60,740 nucleotides of DNA from Pseudomonadota bacterium. GTDB taxonomy: Bacteria; Pseudomonadota; Alphaproteobacteria; Acetobacterales; Acetobacteraceae. Below the pieces are notes generated by a model. The model made no database searches. It had not been told where the DNA came from and saw nothing but the letters and a program-made list of their open reading frames with translations. A program made the translations under genes and the position numbers. The number at the start of each line of letters is the position of its first letter. Position 1 is the stretch's first letter. The stretch covers positions 1 to 60,740 of the forward strand of contig JAKAWQ010000015.1 of assembly GCA_021816925.1 (NCBI GenBank), given 5' to 3'. Positions 9,232 to 19,241 of the stretch are shown in pieces.

Positions 9232-9232
<1 letters not shown>
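8243..9232 (-). CDS. oppF: Oligopeptide/dipeptide ABC transporter ATP-binding protein, OppF type
   Basis: This is the second ATPase of the importer. The start MGEARPVIEVVGLKKYFPL overlaps the oppD stop (TGATG), so translation is coupled. Walker A is GESGCGKST, the signature motif is FSGGQRQRIGIARAL and Walker B is VIICDEAVSALDVS. The C-terminus has the oligopeptide-transporter FeS-like/cysteine region (LPTGCRFHTRCPHAFARC). At 329 residues it is the expected length. The gene name denotes family placement; the true substrate may not be a peptide. Confidence 0.9.
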
Positions 9233-10224
<992 letters not shown>

Positions 10225-10237
10225 CAGCGCGCTGCTC

Positions 10238-11137
10238 TCACTGGCGCGTGCCGAGCCGCGGATCGAGTGCGTCGCGCAGTCCGTCGCCGAGCAGATTGAC
10301 CGCAAGTACCGTCACGGAGAGAAAAAACGCGGGAAAGAACACGATGAACGGCTTCACCTGCCAGAGCGCGCGCCCCTCGGCCATGATGTTGCCCCAGCTC
10401 GGCACCACCGGCGGCGTGCCCGCGCCGATGAAATCGAGGATCGCCTCGATGATCATCGCCGAGGCGCACACATACGTTGCCTGCACGATCACCGGCGCCA
10501 GCGTGTTCGGCACGATGTGCCGCCAGATCAGCCGCGGCGTGCGCGTGCCCGCGGCAATCGCCGCCTCGACGAACGGCTGCTCGCGCAGGCTCAGCACCAT
10601 GCCCCGCACCAGCCGCGCCACTTGCGGCACTTGCGAGACGGTAATCGCGATGATCACGTTGCCGACCGAGCCCTGCGTCAGCGCCATCAGCGCGATGGCG
10701 AGCAGAATCGCCGGGATCGCCATCACACCGTCCATGATGCGCATCAGCACCGGATCGAGCGCGCGAATGAACCCCGAAACCAGCCCGATCGCCATCCCGC
10801 CCACCGAGGCCAGTGCCGCTACCGCAAACCCGACCACGAGCGAAACCCGTGCCCCGTAGAGCACGCGCGAATAGATGTCGCGGCCCAGCATGTCGGTGCC
10901 GAACCAGTGGCCGGCCGAGGGCGAGATCAGCATGTTCGCCGGATCGAGCGCCTGCGGATCGACCGTGCCGAGCCAAGGCGCGGCGATCGCGAGAAATGCC
11001 ATCACCCCAATCAACCCGCCTCCGATCGCGATCCCCGGATGGCGCAGCACGAACCCTGCCACCCGCCCGCGCGCCGCCGGCGGCGGCAGGATCTCCGGCA
11101 GCGCCGCCGCTTCTTCCGGAAGCGAGATCTCGCTCAC
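10238..11137 (-). CDS. dppC: ABC transporter permease, DppC/OppC type
   Basis: This is an inner-membrane permease with the OppC-type N-terminal domain and a BPD-transport core. The chosen start is GTG at 11137, overlapping the previous stop (GTGA). [19 protein letters not shown] is the typical loop after the first membrane helix. The coupling motif region [21 protein letters not shown] (the EAA loop that contacts the ATPase) is present. About six membrane segments are visible. It forms the translocation pore with the permease at 11134-12075. Confidence 0.92.
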   Translation of the reverse strand: MSEISLPEEAAALPEILPPPAARGRVAGFVLRHPGIAIGGGLIGVMAFLAIAAPWLGTVDPQALDPANMLISPSAGHWFGTDMLGRDIYSRVLYGARVSLVVGFAVAALASVGGMAIGLVSGFIRALDPVLMRIMDGVMAIPAILLAIALMALTQGSVGNVIIAITVSQVPQVARLVRGMVLSLREQPFVEAAIAAGTRTPRLIWRHIVPNTLAPVIVQATYVCASAMIIEAILDFIGAGTPPVVPSWGNIMAEGRALWQVKPFIVFFPAFFLSVTVLAVNLLGDGLRDALDPRLGTRQ

Positions 11138-12075
11138 AGCCTGATCCTCGGGTCGAAGAAACTGTAGAGGAGATCAACGATCAGATTGACGAGCACGTAG
11201 GCGAAGCTGAACAGAAGCACCACGCCCTGGATCACCGGGTAGTCGCGCTCCAGGATCGCGTTGACGGTGAGCGTGCCGAGCCCCGGAATCGCAAACACCG
11301 TCTCCGTCACCACCGTCCCGCCAATCAAGAGCGCGACGCCGAGCCCGGCCACCGTCACCACCGGGTTGGCCGCGTTCTTGAGCGCATGCACGAACAGCAC
11401 ACCCCGCTGCCCAACCCCCTTGGCGCGTGCCGTGCGCACGTAATCCTGCGCCAGAACCTCGAGCATCGCCGCCCGCGTGATGCGCGCAAGCAGCGCCACG
11501 TAGATCGCCCCGAGCGCGAGCGAAGGCAGGATCAGTCCCCGTAGGAAGGGCCAGAATCCACGGCTCAGCGGCTCGAATCCCTGCACCGGCAGGATGCGGA
11601 ACACAAGCCCGAACACGTAGGCGAGAAGGTAGGCGATCACGAACACCGGAACCGAGAAGCCCAGCACCGCGAAGACCATGATCGCACGGTCGATCCAGCT
11701 CCCGTGCTTCCACGCCGCGATCACCCCGAGCGGCACGGCGACCGTAATCGCGATCAGCATGGTGAAGATCATCAACGCGAGCGTCGGCTCGAGCCGCTCT
11801 GCGATCATCGCGCTCACCGGCTGGCCGGTGAAGACGGAGGTGCCGAGATTGCCGTGCACCACCTGCCAGAGCCAGTGCCCGAAGCGCACCAGGTACGGTT
11901 GGTCGAGTCCAAGCGAGGCGCGGATCTTCGCGATCTCAGCGACCGTCGCCTGGTCGCCGGCAATGATCGCCGCCGGATCGCCGGGCGCGAGGTAGAGGAG
12001 GGAGAACACGGTCAAAGCCACGATCCCCATCACCGGGATCGTCGCCAGCAGGCGGCGGACGATATAGCCAAGCAT
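11134..12075 (-). CDS. dppB: ABC transporter permease, DppB/OppB type
   Basis: This is an inner-membrane permease starting MLGYIVRRLLATIPVMGIV, the standard DppB N-terminus. Family marks include the APGDPAAIIAG segment, the six-helix core and the coupling loop LAQDYVRTARAKGVGQRGVL. At 313 residues it is normal. It starts about 28 bases after the second binding-protein gene and overlaps dppC, so the order in the transcript is binding protein 2, B, C, D, F, binding protein 1. Confidence 0.92.
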   Translation of the reverse strand: MLGYIVRRLLATIPVMGIVALTVFSLLYLAPGDPAAIIAGDQATVAEIAKIRASLGLDQPYLVRFGHWLWQVVHGNLGTSVFTGQPVSAMIAERLEPTLALMIFTMLIAITVAVPLGVIAAWKHGSWIDRAIMVFAVLGFSVPVFVIAYLLAYVFGLVFRILPVQGFEPLSRGFWPFLRGLILPSLALGAIYVALLARITRAAMLEVLAQDYVRTARAKGVGQRGVLFVHALKNAANPVVTVAGLGVALLIGGTVVTETVFAIPGLGTLTVNAILERDYPVIQGVVLLFSFAYVLVNLIVDLLYSFFDPRIRL

Positions 12076-12103
12076 CGCCCGCCCGCCTTCCTAGGCTTGC
12101 CGC

Positions 12104-13699
12104 TCAGGCGCGGCGCACATTCCAGGGATAGGGTGCCGCTCCGTCGATGATGCCGGTGAGCGTATTGCGATAGGCGGTGCGGATATAGAACTGCCCGAGC
12201 GGCACCGTCGGCACGTCATGGAATGCGAGCGCCTGCATCTTCGCCCCGATCGCGTGCCGCTCGGCCGCGCTCGGCGCCGCCAGCCACTCCGAATTGAGCG
12301 CCATCATCGCCGCGCTCTTGTACCAGCCGAACCAGCCCTGGAGGCCCTGGCCGAGAATGATCGGGTTGACGGCGGGATTATAAAGCGAGATGCCCTCCCA
12401 CCAGGTGTGGAAGATCGACCAGCCACCCTGATCGATCGGCTTTTTGATCGCGCGCCGTTGCACCACCGTGCCCCAGTCGGTTTCGACGAGATCGACATTC
12501 AGCGCGAGCTTCTTGAGGTTGGCGGCGGTGATCTCTCCGAACGGCTGGATCGAGGGGAAATCGGTCGGATTGATGATGACGATCTTCTCGCCGCCGTACT
12601 TGGCGGCCTCGATCAGCTTCCTGGCCGCCGGCAGATCCGGCGCCTTGGCCATCGGATCCGGCTTGGGCGGGACGCCATAGGTCGTGCCGATCGGGAAGAA
12701 GGAGTGGCAAATCGTGAAATTCTTCGGATCGTTCGCCGTCACGGCCCGCATATAGGCGGACTGATCGACCGACATCATCACCGCCTGCCGCATCAGCACG
12801 TTGTCGAACGGCGGGAAAAGCTCGTTGAAGCGTAGGCAGCCGATATAGCCGGTCGGGTTGCCCGCGCCGATCACGACGTGCTTGTTCGCCGCCAACACCG
12901 GGATCAGGTTCGGCAAGACCAGCTCCCACCAATCGACCTCGCCCGACTGCAGCGCCGCTGCCGCCGTGCCGGCATCGGCGATCACGTGCCACTCGATGCG
13001 GTCGAAATTCACCACCTTCGCGCCGGCGGCCCAGCTCGGCTTCTCCTGCCGCGGCACGTAGCCCGCGAACTTCGTGAAAACCACGCGGCTGCCCGAGACA
13101 TATTCCTTCGCCTCGAACCGGCACGGCCCGGAGCCGATCACCTGGTCAATCGTGATCGCCTTCGCCGCCGGCTGCGCGGCGATGTGCGCGGGCATGATAA
13201 AAGGCACGTTCGAAGCCGGCTTGGCAAGCGCCGCATCGAGCAGCGGAAACGGCTCCTTCAGCCGCACCTCGAAGGACTTGTCGCTTTTCACCACGTAGCG
13301 GTCCACGACCGCCGCAAGGTCCTCGCCGAACGGATCGACCGTTGCCCAGCGCCTGATGCTGGCGATGCAATCCGCTGCGCGCACCGGGCTCCCGTCATGG
13401 AACTTGAGGCCGTCGCGCAGCGTGATGGTCCAGCTTCGCCCGTCGCCCGAGACGGTATGGCCGGCGGCCATCTGCGGGTGCGGCGCGAGATGCTCGTCCA
13501 CCGCGTAGAGCGTGTCCCACACGTAGTATCCGAAGTTCTGCGTCACCGCCGCCGTGGTGGTGATCGGGTCGAACAGCGTCAGATTGGCCTGCGGGACAAA
13601 TCTGAGCACGCTCGCGCCCGCCGCGATCGTCGGCCGCGCCAGGGCCGTGGCCGCAACCACACCCGCGCCCGCCCCGAGAAGGGTGCGCCGTTTCATCAT
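12104..13699 (-). CDS. ABC transporter substrate-binding protein, peptide/opine family 5 (copy 2)
   Basis: This is the first gene of the importer operon, a periplasmic family-5 binding protein of 531 residues. The signal peptide starts MMKRRTLLGAGAG with twin arginines and ends near PTIAAGA. Shared marks with the copy at 6498-8099 include a VLRFVPQANLTLFDP start to the mature protein, HTVSGDGRSWTITLRDGLKF and ADCIASIRRW, so the two arose by duplication. The ligand pocket residues cannot be judged by eye. A -10/-35 pair is not clear in the roughly 170 bases upstream. Confidence 0.9.
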   Translation of the reverse strand: MMKRRTLLGAGAGVVAATALARPTIAAGASVLRFVPQANLTLFDPITTTAAVTQNFGYYVWDTLYAVDEHLAPHPQMAAGHTVSGDGRSWTITLRDGLKFHDGSPVRAADCIASIRRWATVDPFGEDLAAVVDRYVVKSDKSFEVRLKEPFPLLDAALAKPASNVPFIMPAHIAAQPAAKAITIDQVIGSGPCRFEAKEYVSGSRVVFTKFAGYVPRQEKPSWAAGAKVVNFDRIEWHVIADAGTAAAALQSGEVDWWELVLPNLIPVLAANKHVVIGAGNPTGYIGCLRFNELFPPFDNVLMRQAVMMSVDQSAYMRAVTANDPKNFTICHSFFPIGTTYGVPPKPDPMAKAPDLPAARKLIEAAKYGGEKIVIINPTDFPSIQPFGEITAANLKKLALNVDLVETDWGTVVQRRAIKKPIDQGGWSIFHTWWEGISLYNPAVNPIILGQGLQGWFGWYKSAAMMALNSEWLAAPSAAERHAIGAKMQALAFHDVPTVPLGQFYIRTAYRNTLTGIIDGAAPYPWNVRRA

Positions 13700-13870
13700 G
13701 ACCGTTGCCTCCGCTCGATTTTTTGCTCTCCCACCGCCACGCTAGGCGAAGCGCCCGCTCACGGCAAGCAGCAATCCGCGCCATGGGTCACGTGCCGACG
13801 ATGCGTATCCTCGCAGATCGCGCGGTGCCGGGCACGTTCCATGCCAACCAGGAACTATCCTGCAAGACGC

Positions 13871-14539
13871 TCAGATCTGCACAATGTCGTTGAGTGACCA
13901 CGTCACACGGGGCGGATTCTGTCCCACCCGCACCGTCTTCGGATCAGGGAAGTGGTATGGCGGCACCGGCAGGTTGTAGGGTGCCGGCACATTCTTCCAA
14001 ACCCGGCCCGCCAGATCGTATTTCGAGCCATGGCACGGGCAGAGATAGCCGCCCGGCCAGTCGGCAACCGGCGTGTTCTTGCTGGGATTGGGGAAATAAT
14101 CCGGCAGACAGCCGAGATGCGTGCAGATGCCGACGAGCACCGCCCATTCCGTCTGGACCGACCGGTGCCAGTTGTCCGCATAGGGCGGCTGCTGTGGCAC
14201 CTTGGAATTGGGGTCGCTCAAGTGGTCGATCATCGCCTTCGACTGCAATGCCTGCAGCGCCGCAGGCGGGCGGTTCACGATCAGGATCGGCTTCTCCTGC
14301 CACAGCACGAGCACCTGCTGGCCGGGCTCGATCTGCGAAAGATCGACATCGATCGGCGCGCCGGCGGCGAGGGTATCGGCGGCCGGCTCCATGGACGAGA
14401 TGAACGGCCAAGCGACCGCGCCAACGCCCACCGCCGCCGTCGCCAGCGTGATCATCGTCAGGAAATCCCGCCGGGTCGAACCTTCACCCGGATGTCCTGC
14501 CGCCCCGTCCGCCGTGCTTGCCCCGGATCCCGATGCCAT
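13871..14539 (-). CDS. petA: Rieske iron-sulfur subunit of the cytochrome bc1 complex
   Basis: PetA carries electrons from ubiquinol to cytochrome c1. The start MASGSGASTADG gives a 222-residue protein. It has a Tat-type anchor (STRRDFLTMITLATAAVGVG) and the Rieske cluster motifs CTHLGCLPDYF and CPCHGSKYD, with the disulfide cysteines in place. The C-terminal PPYHF and VTWSL segments fit bacterial PetA. Unusually, no petB or petC follows: the flanking genes are a binding protein and a GNAT. The bc1 chaperone gene at 45089 shows that the organism probably has a bc1 complex, with petB/petC elsewhere, or this is a second copy. Confidence 0.92.
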   Translation of the reverse strand: MASGSGASTADGAAGHPGEGSTRRDFLTMITLATAAVGVGAVAWPFISSMEPAADTLAAGAPIDVDLSQIEPGQQVLVLWQEKPILIVNRPPAALQALQSKAMIDHLSDPNSKVPQQPPYADNWHRSVQTEWAVLVGICTHLGCLPDYFPNPSKNTPVADWPGGYLCPCHGSKYDLAGRVWKNVPAPYNLPVPPYHFPDPKTVRVGQNPPRVTWSLNDIVQI

Positions 14540-14633
14540 CGCCCTTCCCTTCAACCTTCGCAGGCGCCACTCTCTGCCGCCCGTTATGTAGCGTCCGCCC
14601 GCTGCCTGCACCACCCCCGAACGCGCCGGCCGC

Positions 14634-15107
14634 TCAATCGAGGACGCGCTCCATTGCAACCCACGTGTCTTCGGCGAAACCGGTATGCCGGTGCCGCGTG
14701 GTTTCCAGGAAACCGCAGGCAGCAAAGAGCCGCCGATTGCCCGCCAGCACGAGCCGCGTGCCAAGCTCGAGCCTTCCGATCCCACGCTTCCGCGCCGCCT
14801 CCTCGCCCGCGCCGATCAGCGCCCGCGCAATGCCCTGCCGCCGCCACGCCTCGGCAACCGCCAGCCGGTTCAGATAGAGACTCCGCTCGCGCACCTCCCA
14901 GAGGATCGCACCCACGATTTTCCCGCCCGCCTCGGCAACCGCCCCTCCTGCCTTGTCCAGCGCCTGCGCCACGCTCTCCGCCGTCTCGCCGAGTGCGGAC
15001 GGCGGCGGCACCACGCCGTTCCCCGCGAACGCCGCGCGGACCAGCGCGGCCATCTCGGCCGCGTCCCCTGCAACGGCGCTTCGCACCAACACGCCGCTCC
15101 CCCTCAT
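14634..15107 (-). CDS. GNAT-family N-acetyltransferase
   Basis: This is a 157-residue acyl-CoA-dependent acetyltransferase of unknown substrate. The acetyl-CoA loop is seen as LAVAEAWRRQGIARALI (motif A, R/Q-x-x-G-x-A), preceded by the beta-strand SLYLNRL. The C-terminus RRLFAACGFLETTRH is the usual end of the fold. It lies upstream of petA in the same direction with about 95 bases between, and divergent from hyuB. Nothing in the context fixes its role. Confidence 0.85.
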   Translation of the reverse strand: MRGSGVLVRSAVAGDAAEMAALVRAAFAGNGVVPPPSALGETAESVAQALDKAGGAVAEAGGKIVGAILWEVRERSLYLNRLAVAEAWRRQGIARALIGAGEEAARKRGIGRLELGTRLVLAGNRRLFAACGFLETTRHRHTGFAEDTWVAMERVLD

Positions 15108-15173
15108 TGCGGCTCAGCCCCCTAAGCTGCAGAAGCCGTAGCTGCCCTTTACGCGCCCCCTCAGCATCCGCCG

Positions 15174-16784
15174 ATGCCCGACCCCGTCACGCTCGCCGTC
15201 CTGCAGAACCGCCTTTCCGCCATCACTGCCGAAATGGGCGAGGCGATGCTGCGCACCTCCTATTCGCAGATCCTCAATTCCTCGCGCGACTTCTCGATCG
15301 CGCTCGTCGATGCCCGCGCCCGGCTCATTGCCCAGGCCGACCACATCCCCGTTCATGTCGGCGCACTTCCCTGGGCCGTCCGCGCCCTCCTCGAGGCCTT
15401 TCCCGAACCCGAAGAGGGAGCGGTCTATCTCCTCAACGATCCCTATCACGGCGGTAGCCATCTCCCTGATCTTACGATATTCATTCCCGTCTTCGCCGAG
15501 TCCCGCGCGATCCTCTTCTCCGTCGTCCGCCCCCATCAGAGCGATATCGGCGGGGCCACCCACGGCGCCTACAACGCCGCCGCCAGCGAGATCTGGCAGG
15601 AGGGCCTGCGCATCCCGCCCATCCGCCTCACCGAGTCCGGTCGGCTGCGCGAAGACCTGCTCGCCATGCTCGCCGCCAACGTCCGTCATCCCAGGGACTT
15701 CCGCGGCGATCTTGCGGCCATGATCGGGGCCGCCCGCATCGGCGTGGCCCGCGTCGAGGCGACGCTCGCCGAATTCGGCGCCGCAACCCTTACCGCGGCA
15801 ATCGAGGCGATCCTCGATGCCGCCGAGCGCCATGCACGTGAGATCGTCGGAACCTGGCGCGACGGCACCTACCTGGGCGAGGCCGTGCTCGACGACGACG
15901 GCCACGGCCGCACCGATATCCGCATCCGCGCCCGCGTCACCAAGCGTGGCAGCGATGTCGTCGTCGATCTTACGGACTCCGACCCGCAAAGCCTGGGCTT
16001 CGTCAACTCTTCGCACGCCAACATGCAGTCTGCCGTGACGATGGCGTTCGCCTTCCTGCTCGATCCCGAATTGCCGCGCAACGAGGGCGCCTTCCGCCCG
16101 CTCACCGTCAAGGCGAAGCCGGGCACGATCGTCTGGGCCGAGCCGCCCGCGCCGGTCACGCTCTGCACCAGCCATTGCGCTAACGAAATCATAGAGGCGG
16201 TCATCACGGCCCTTGCCCCCGCGTGCCCCGAGCGCGCGATGGCCGGCTGGAGCCGCCGCTTCCGCATCGCCCTCGACGGAACCGACCCGCGCACCGGCCG
16301 CCGCTTCATCTGGCATCTCTTCCAGGCCCGCCCAGGCGGCGGCGCCTCCTCGGCCGGTGACGGCTGGCCCGCGGCCGGCGAATGGCATTCCGCAGGCGGC
16401 CTCAAGTTCGGCAGCATCGAGATCACCGAGGTCCGCTTTCCGCTCTTCTTCGAACGCCACGAATTCCGCCCGGGCTCCGGCGGCGCCGGCCGCTTCCGCG
16501 GCGGCGACGGCAGCACGCTCAGCCTCCTCGTTGAAACCGCCGGCCCGAGCTTGGCCAACACCGCGGGAGACGGCACGCGCCACGGCGCGCGCGGCATCCT
16601 GGGCGGCGCGGACGGCGCGCCGCATGAGTACCGGCTCGTCGCGCCCGGTCAGGCCCCGCGGCCGATCGCCACCAAGGAAACCGGCATCGTCGTCCCGCCG
16701 GGCAGTCGTCTTCTCGTCGAGTCGGGCGGCGGCGGCGGCTGGGGCGAACCACGCGAGCGCGACGGCGCCGGATCCGGCACGTGA
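15174..16784 (+). CDS. hyuB: Hydantoinase B / oxoprolinase B-family protein
   Basis: HyuB is one subunit of an ATP-dependent amidohydrolase that opens hydantoin, N-methylhydantoin or 5-oxoproline rings, or of related carboxylases. It starts MPDPVTLAVLQNRLSAIT and contains MLRTSYSQILNSSRDFS, the metal-site-like LLNDPYHGGSHLPDLT and HQSDIGGATHGAY, all characteristic. The C-terminal glycine-rich region (GSGGAGRFRGGDGS) is also typical. The stop overlaps the hyuA GTG start. At 536 residues it is full length. It sits opposite to the transporter operon, which may import its substrate. Confidence 0.92.
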   Translation: MPDPVTLAVLQNRLSAITAEMGEAMLRTSYSQILNSSRDFSIALVDARARLIAQADHIPVHVGALPWAVRALLEAFPEPEEGAVYLLNDPYHGGSHLPDLTIFIPVFAESRAILFSVVRPHQSDIGGATHGAYNAAASEIWQEGLRIPPIRLTESGRLREDLLAMLAANVRHPRDFRGDLAAMIGAARIGVARVEATLAEFGAATLTAAIEAILDAAERHAREIVGTWRDGTYLGEAVLDDDGHGRTDIRIRARVTKRGSDVVVDLTDSDPQSLGFVNSSHANMQSAVTMAFAFLLDPELPRNEGAFRPLTVKAKPGTIVWAEPPAPVTLCTSHCANEIIEAVITALAPACPERAMAGWSRRFRIALDGTDPRTGRRFIWHLFQARPGGGASSAGDGWPAAGEWHSAGGLKFGSIEITEVRFPLFFERHEFRPGSGGAGRFRGGDGSTLSLLVETAGPSLANTAGDGTRHGARGILGGADGAPHEYRLVAPGQAPRPIATKETGIVVPPGSRLLVESGGGGGWGEPRERDGAGSGT

Positions 16785-18850
16785 GCGGCTACGCGATCGG
16801 CATCGATGTCGGTGGCACCTTCACCGACATCGTGCTCGCCGCGCCTGACGGCCGCCCCGGGGGCAACGTCATCACCGCCAAGGCCCCGAGCACGCCCGCC
16901 GACCAGACCGAGGGCGTGCTCGCAGGCCTCCAACTCGTCGCCGTCTCGCTCGGGCTCTCGCTTTTCGAAATGCTCGCCGCTACCACGCGCATCCTGCACG
17001 GTACGACGGTTGCCACCAACGCGCTGATCGAAGGCAAGACGGCGCGCGTCGGCCTCCTCACCACCGAAGGCCATCGCGACGTGATCGAGATGCGCGAGGG
17101 TCTGAAGCCCGATCGCTACAATCTCCGCATGCCGGCGCCGGCGCCGCTCGTCCCGCGCGACTTGCGCATCCTCGTTCGCGAACGCACCCGCGCCGACGGC
17201 AGCATCGCCGTTCCCCTCGATCGCCCCTCGCTCGCCGCGGCGCTCGATCGGCTCGCCGAGGCGCGCGTGGAGGCGGTCGCCGTCGCCTTCCTCCATTCCT
17301 GGCGCAATCCCGCCCACGAAGCCGAAGCCGCCGCCGCCGCCCGCGCCCGCCTGCCCGGAGCCTTCGTTTCGGCCTCGTCCGAAGTGCTGCCGGAGATCAA
17401 GGAGTTCGAGCGCTTCTGCACTACGGTCGCCAACGCTTCCGTCGGCCCCATCGTCAGGGACTATCTTGCCCGTCTCGAGCGCCGCCTCATCGCCTCGGGC
17501 TTCGCCGGCAGCCTCCTCGTCATGCTCTCGCACGGCGGCCTCGCCGCCGTCGCCGAGGCCGGCCGCCTCGCCGCCGGCACCGTCCTCTCCGGACCCGCCG
17601 GCGGCGTCGCAGCCGGCGTTGCGCTCTCGCGCCTTGGCCTTGGCCCGGCGCTCATCACCTTCGACATGGGCGGCACCTCGACCGACATCGCGCTCATCCA
17701 GGGAGGCCGCCCCGCGCTCGCCGCGCCGCGCGGCCTCGGTGAAGCCCGCATCGCACTCCCTTCGCTCGACATCGCCACCCTCGGTGCCGGCGGCGGTTCG
17801 ATCGCGCGCCTTGACCCCTCCGGGCTCCTTCAGGTCGGGCCCGAAAGCGCCGCCGCCGATCCCGGCCCCGCCTGTTACGCCTTGGGCGGTGAGCGCCCCA
17901 CGGTCACCGACGCCAACCTCGTCCTCGGCCTGCTCGATCCGGATCGCTTCCTCGGCGGCAGCCGCCGGCTCGATCGCACCGCCGCCGAGCAGGCGCTCGC
18001 CCGCCTCGCCGCGCCGCTCGCCCTTTCCGTTGCCGAAACCGCCGGCGGCATCCACCGCATCGTCAACGCCCGCATGTCCGACGGGCTCCGGCTCGCCACC
18101 GTCCGCCGCGGCGTCGATCCCCGCCGGTTTTCCCTCCTTGCTTTCGGCGGGGCCGCCGGTTTGCACGCAACCGCGGTTGCGGCTGCTCTCGGCATCGCCG
18201 CCGTCGCCGTGCCGCTCGACGCCTCGGTGCTCTCCGCCTGGGGCATGCTCAACACGGATCTCCGCCTCGAACTCTCGCGCACCCGTCTCGATCCTTCCGG
18301 TATCGAAGCGGATCGCCTCCGCGCGGACTTCGCCGCGATGGAAGAGGAGGGGAGGAAAAAACTCGCCTGGTTCTCGGGAGAAATTTCGTTCCGCCGCTCC
18401 GCCGACATGCGTTATGGCGAGCAGGTCTTCGAAATCCCCGTGCCGCTCGACGGCCTCGACTGGAATTCCTGCTCTCTCGAAACCGACATCGCCGCGCGCT
18501 TCCACGACCGCCACGAGGCGCTCTACACCTACGCGCTCCGTGACGAGCCCGTCCTCGTCGTGAATGCGCGCCTTTCCGTGATCGGCGAACTGCCCGCGCT
18601 TCCGCCCATCCGCATCCCGCGCGGGCCAGCATCCTCACCGGTCGCCGAGCGCCGTATTCTCCTGCCCGCCCCGCTTTGCGTTCCCGTCTATGATTTCGCA
18701 TCTCTCCGCGACGGCCAGGAAATCGCCGGTCCCGCGTTCGTCGAATCGCCAAGCACGACGATCCTCCTTCGCCCGAACGATGAGGCACACCTCGATGGCC
18801 GCGGCTGGCTTCTCCTTCAGCCTGCCGCGGCCATCTCCGATCGCGCCTGA
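16781..18850 (+). CDS. hyuA: Hydantoinase A / oxoprolinase A-family protein
   Basis: HyuA is the ATP-binding partner of HyuB. It starts at GTG within the hyuB stop and shows the ASKHA-fold phosphate-1 motif YAIGIDVGGTFTDIVL, then ATTRILHGTTVATNALIEGK and the second nucleotide segment LITFDMGGTSTDIALI. GAGGGSIARLDPSG and GPACYALGGERPTVTDAN are strongly conserved in the family. At 689 residues it is full length. Together with HyuB it would hydrolyse a cyclic amide at the cost of ATP, or act as an acetone-carboxylase-like enzyme; the substrate is not defined by sequence. Confidence 0.93.
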   Translation: MSGYAIGIDVGGTFTDIVLAAPDGRPGGNVITAKAPSTPADQTEGVLAGLQLVAVSLGLSLFEMLAATTRILHGTTVATNALIEGKTARVGLLTTEGHRDVIEMREGLKPDRYNLRMPAPAPLVPRDLRILVRERTRADGSIAVPLDRPSLAAALDRLAEARVEAVAVAFLHSWRNPAHEAEAAAAARARLPGAFVSASSEVLPEIKEFERFCTTVANASVGPIVRDYLARLERRLIASGFAGSLLVMLSHGGLAAVAEAGRLAAGTVLSGPAGGVAAGVALSRLGLGPALITFDMGGTSTDIALIQGGRPALAAPRGLGEARIALPSLDIATLGAGGGSIARLDPSGLLQVGPESAAADPGPACYALGGERPTVTDANLVLGLLDPDRFLGGSRRLDRTAAEQALARLAAPLALSVAETAGGIHRIVNARMSDGLRLATVRRGVDPRRFSLLAFGGAAGLHATAVAAALGIAAVAVPLDASVLSAWGMLNTDLRLELSRTRLDPSGIEADRLRADFAAMEEEGRKKLAWFSGEISFRRSADMRYGEQVFEIPVPLDGLDWNSCSLETDIAARFHDRHEALYTYALRDEPVLVVNARLSVIGELPALPPIRIPRGPASSPVAERRILLPAPLCVPVYDFASLRDGQEIAGPAFVESPSTTILLRPNDEAHLDGRGWLLLQPAAAISDRA

Positions 18851-18860
18851 TCCCGCCGTC

Positions 18861-19145
18861 CTACCTCGCGGCCCTTTTCGTTGCGGCTTCGAAAGTCTTC
18901 GGCTCGAAGGCGGGCAGGCTCTGGATGCGCCCGAAGCCTTGCGTCGCGTACCATACCGAAAAGCTCAGCATGGCCTCCGCGTCCGGCGCATCGACCACGT
19001 CCACGAAGTCGTACTTCCCTTGGGTGTAATGGATGCTTTCGAGCTTGATGCCGAGCTCCTTGAGCTTGGCTTCGCCCTTCTTCAGCCGATCCGCCTGCTT
19101 GCCGGCCCATGCCGGATCGAGCGTGCCGAGCAGCACATATTTCAT
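18861..19145 (-). CDS. GYD-domain protein
   Basis: This is a 94-residue protein of the GYD family, small ferredoxin-fold proteins of unknown function. The start MKYVLLGTLDPAWAGKQ follows a clean GGGGAG ribosome-binding site. The family's GKYDFVDVVDAPD segment is present, followed by the strand around FSVWYATQGFG. It converges on hyuA and lies downstream of the metallo-beta-lactamase gene in the same direction, about 97 bases away, so it may be the last gene of the amidohydrolase group. A role in degrading or sensing small molecules is often guessed from context only. Confidence 0.75.
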   Translation of the reverse strand: MKYVLLGTLDPAWAGKQADRLKKGEAKLKELGIKLESIHYTQGKYDFVDVVDAPDAEAMLSFSVWYATQGFGRIQSLPAFEPKTFEAATKRAAR

Positions 19146-19241
19146 GGTCGTTCTCCCCTTTCTCTGTCCTGGCCCGGTTGCCCGGGGCGAAGAGATTAGC
19201 GCCGGCCGCAAATCATCCTCAAGAACGCCCCTTGCACCCGC

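Noticed and set aside
16649-18514. Long minus-strand frame antisense to hyuA
   Set aside because: Gly/Ala/Glu-rich shadow of the real gene.
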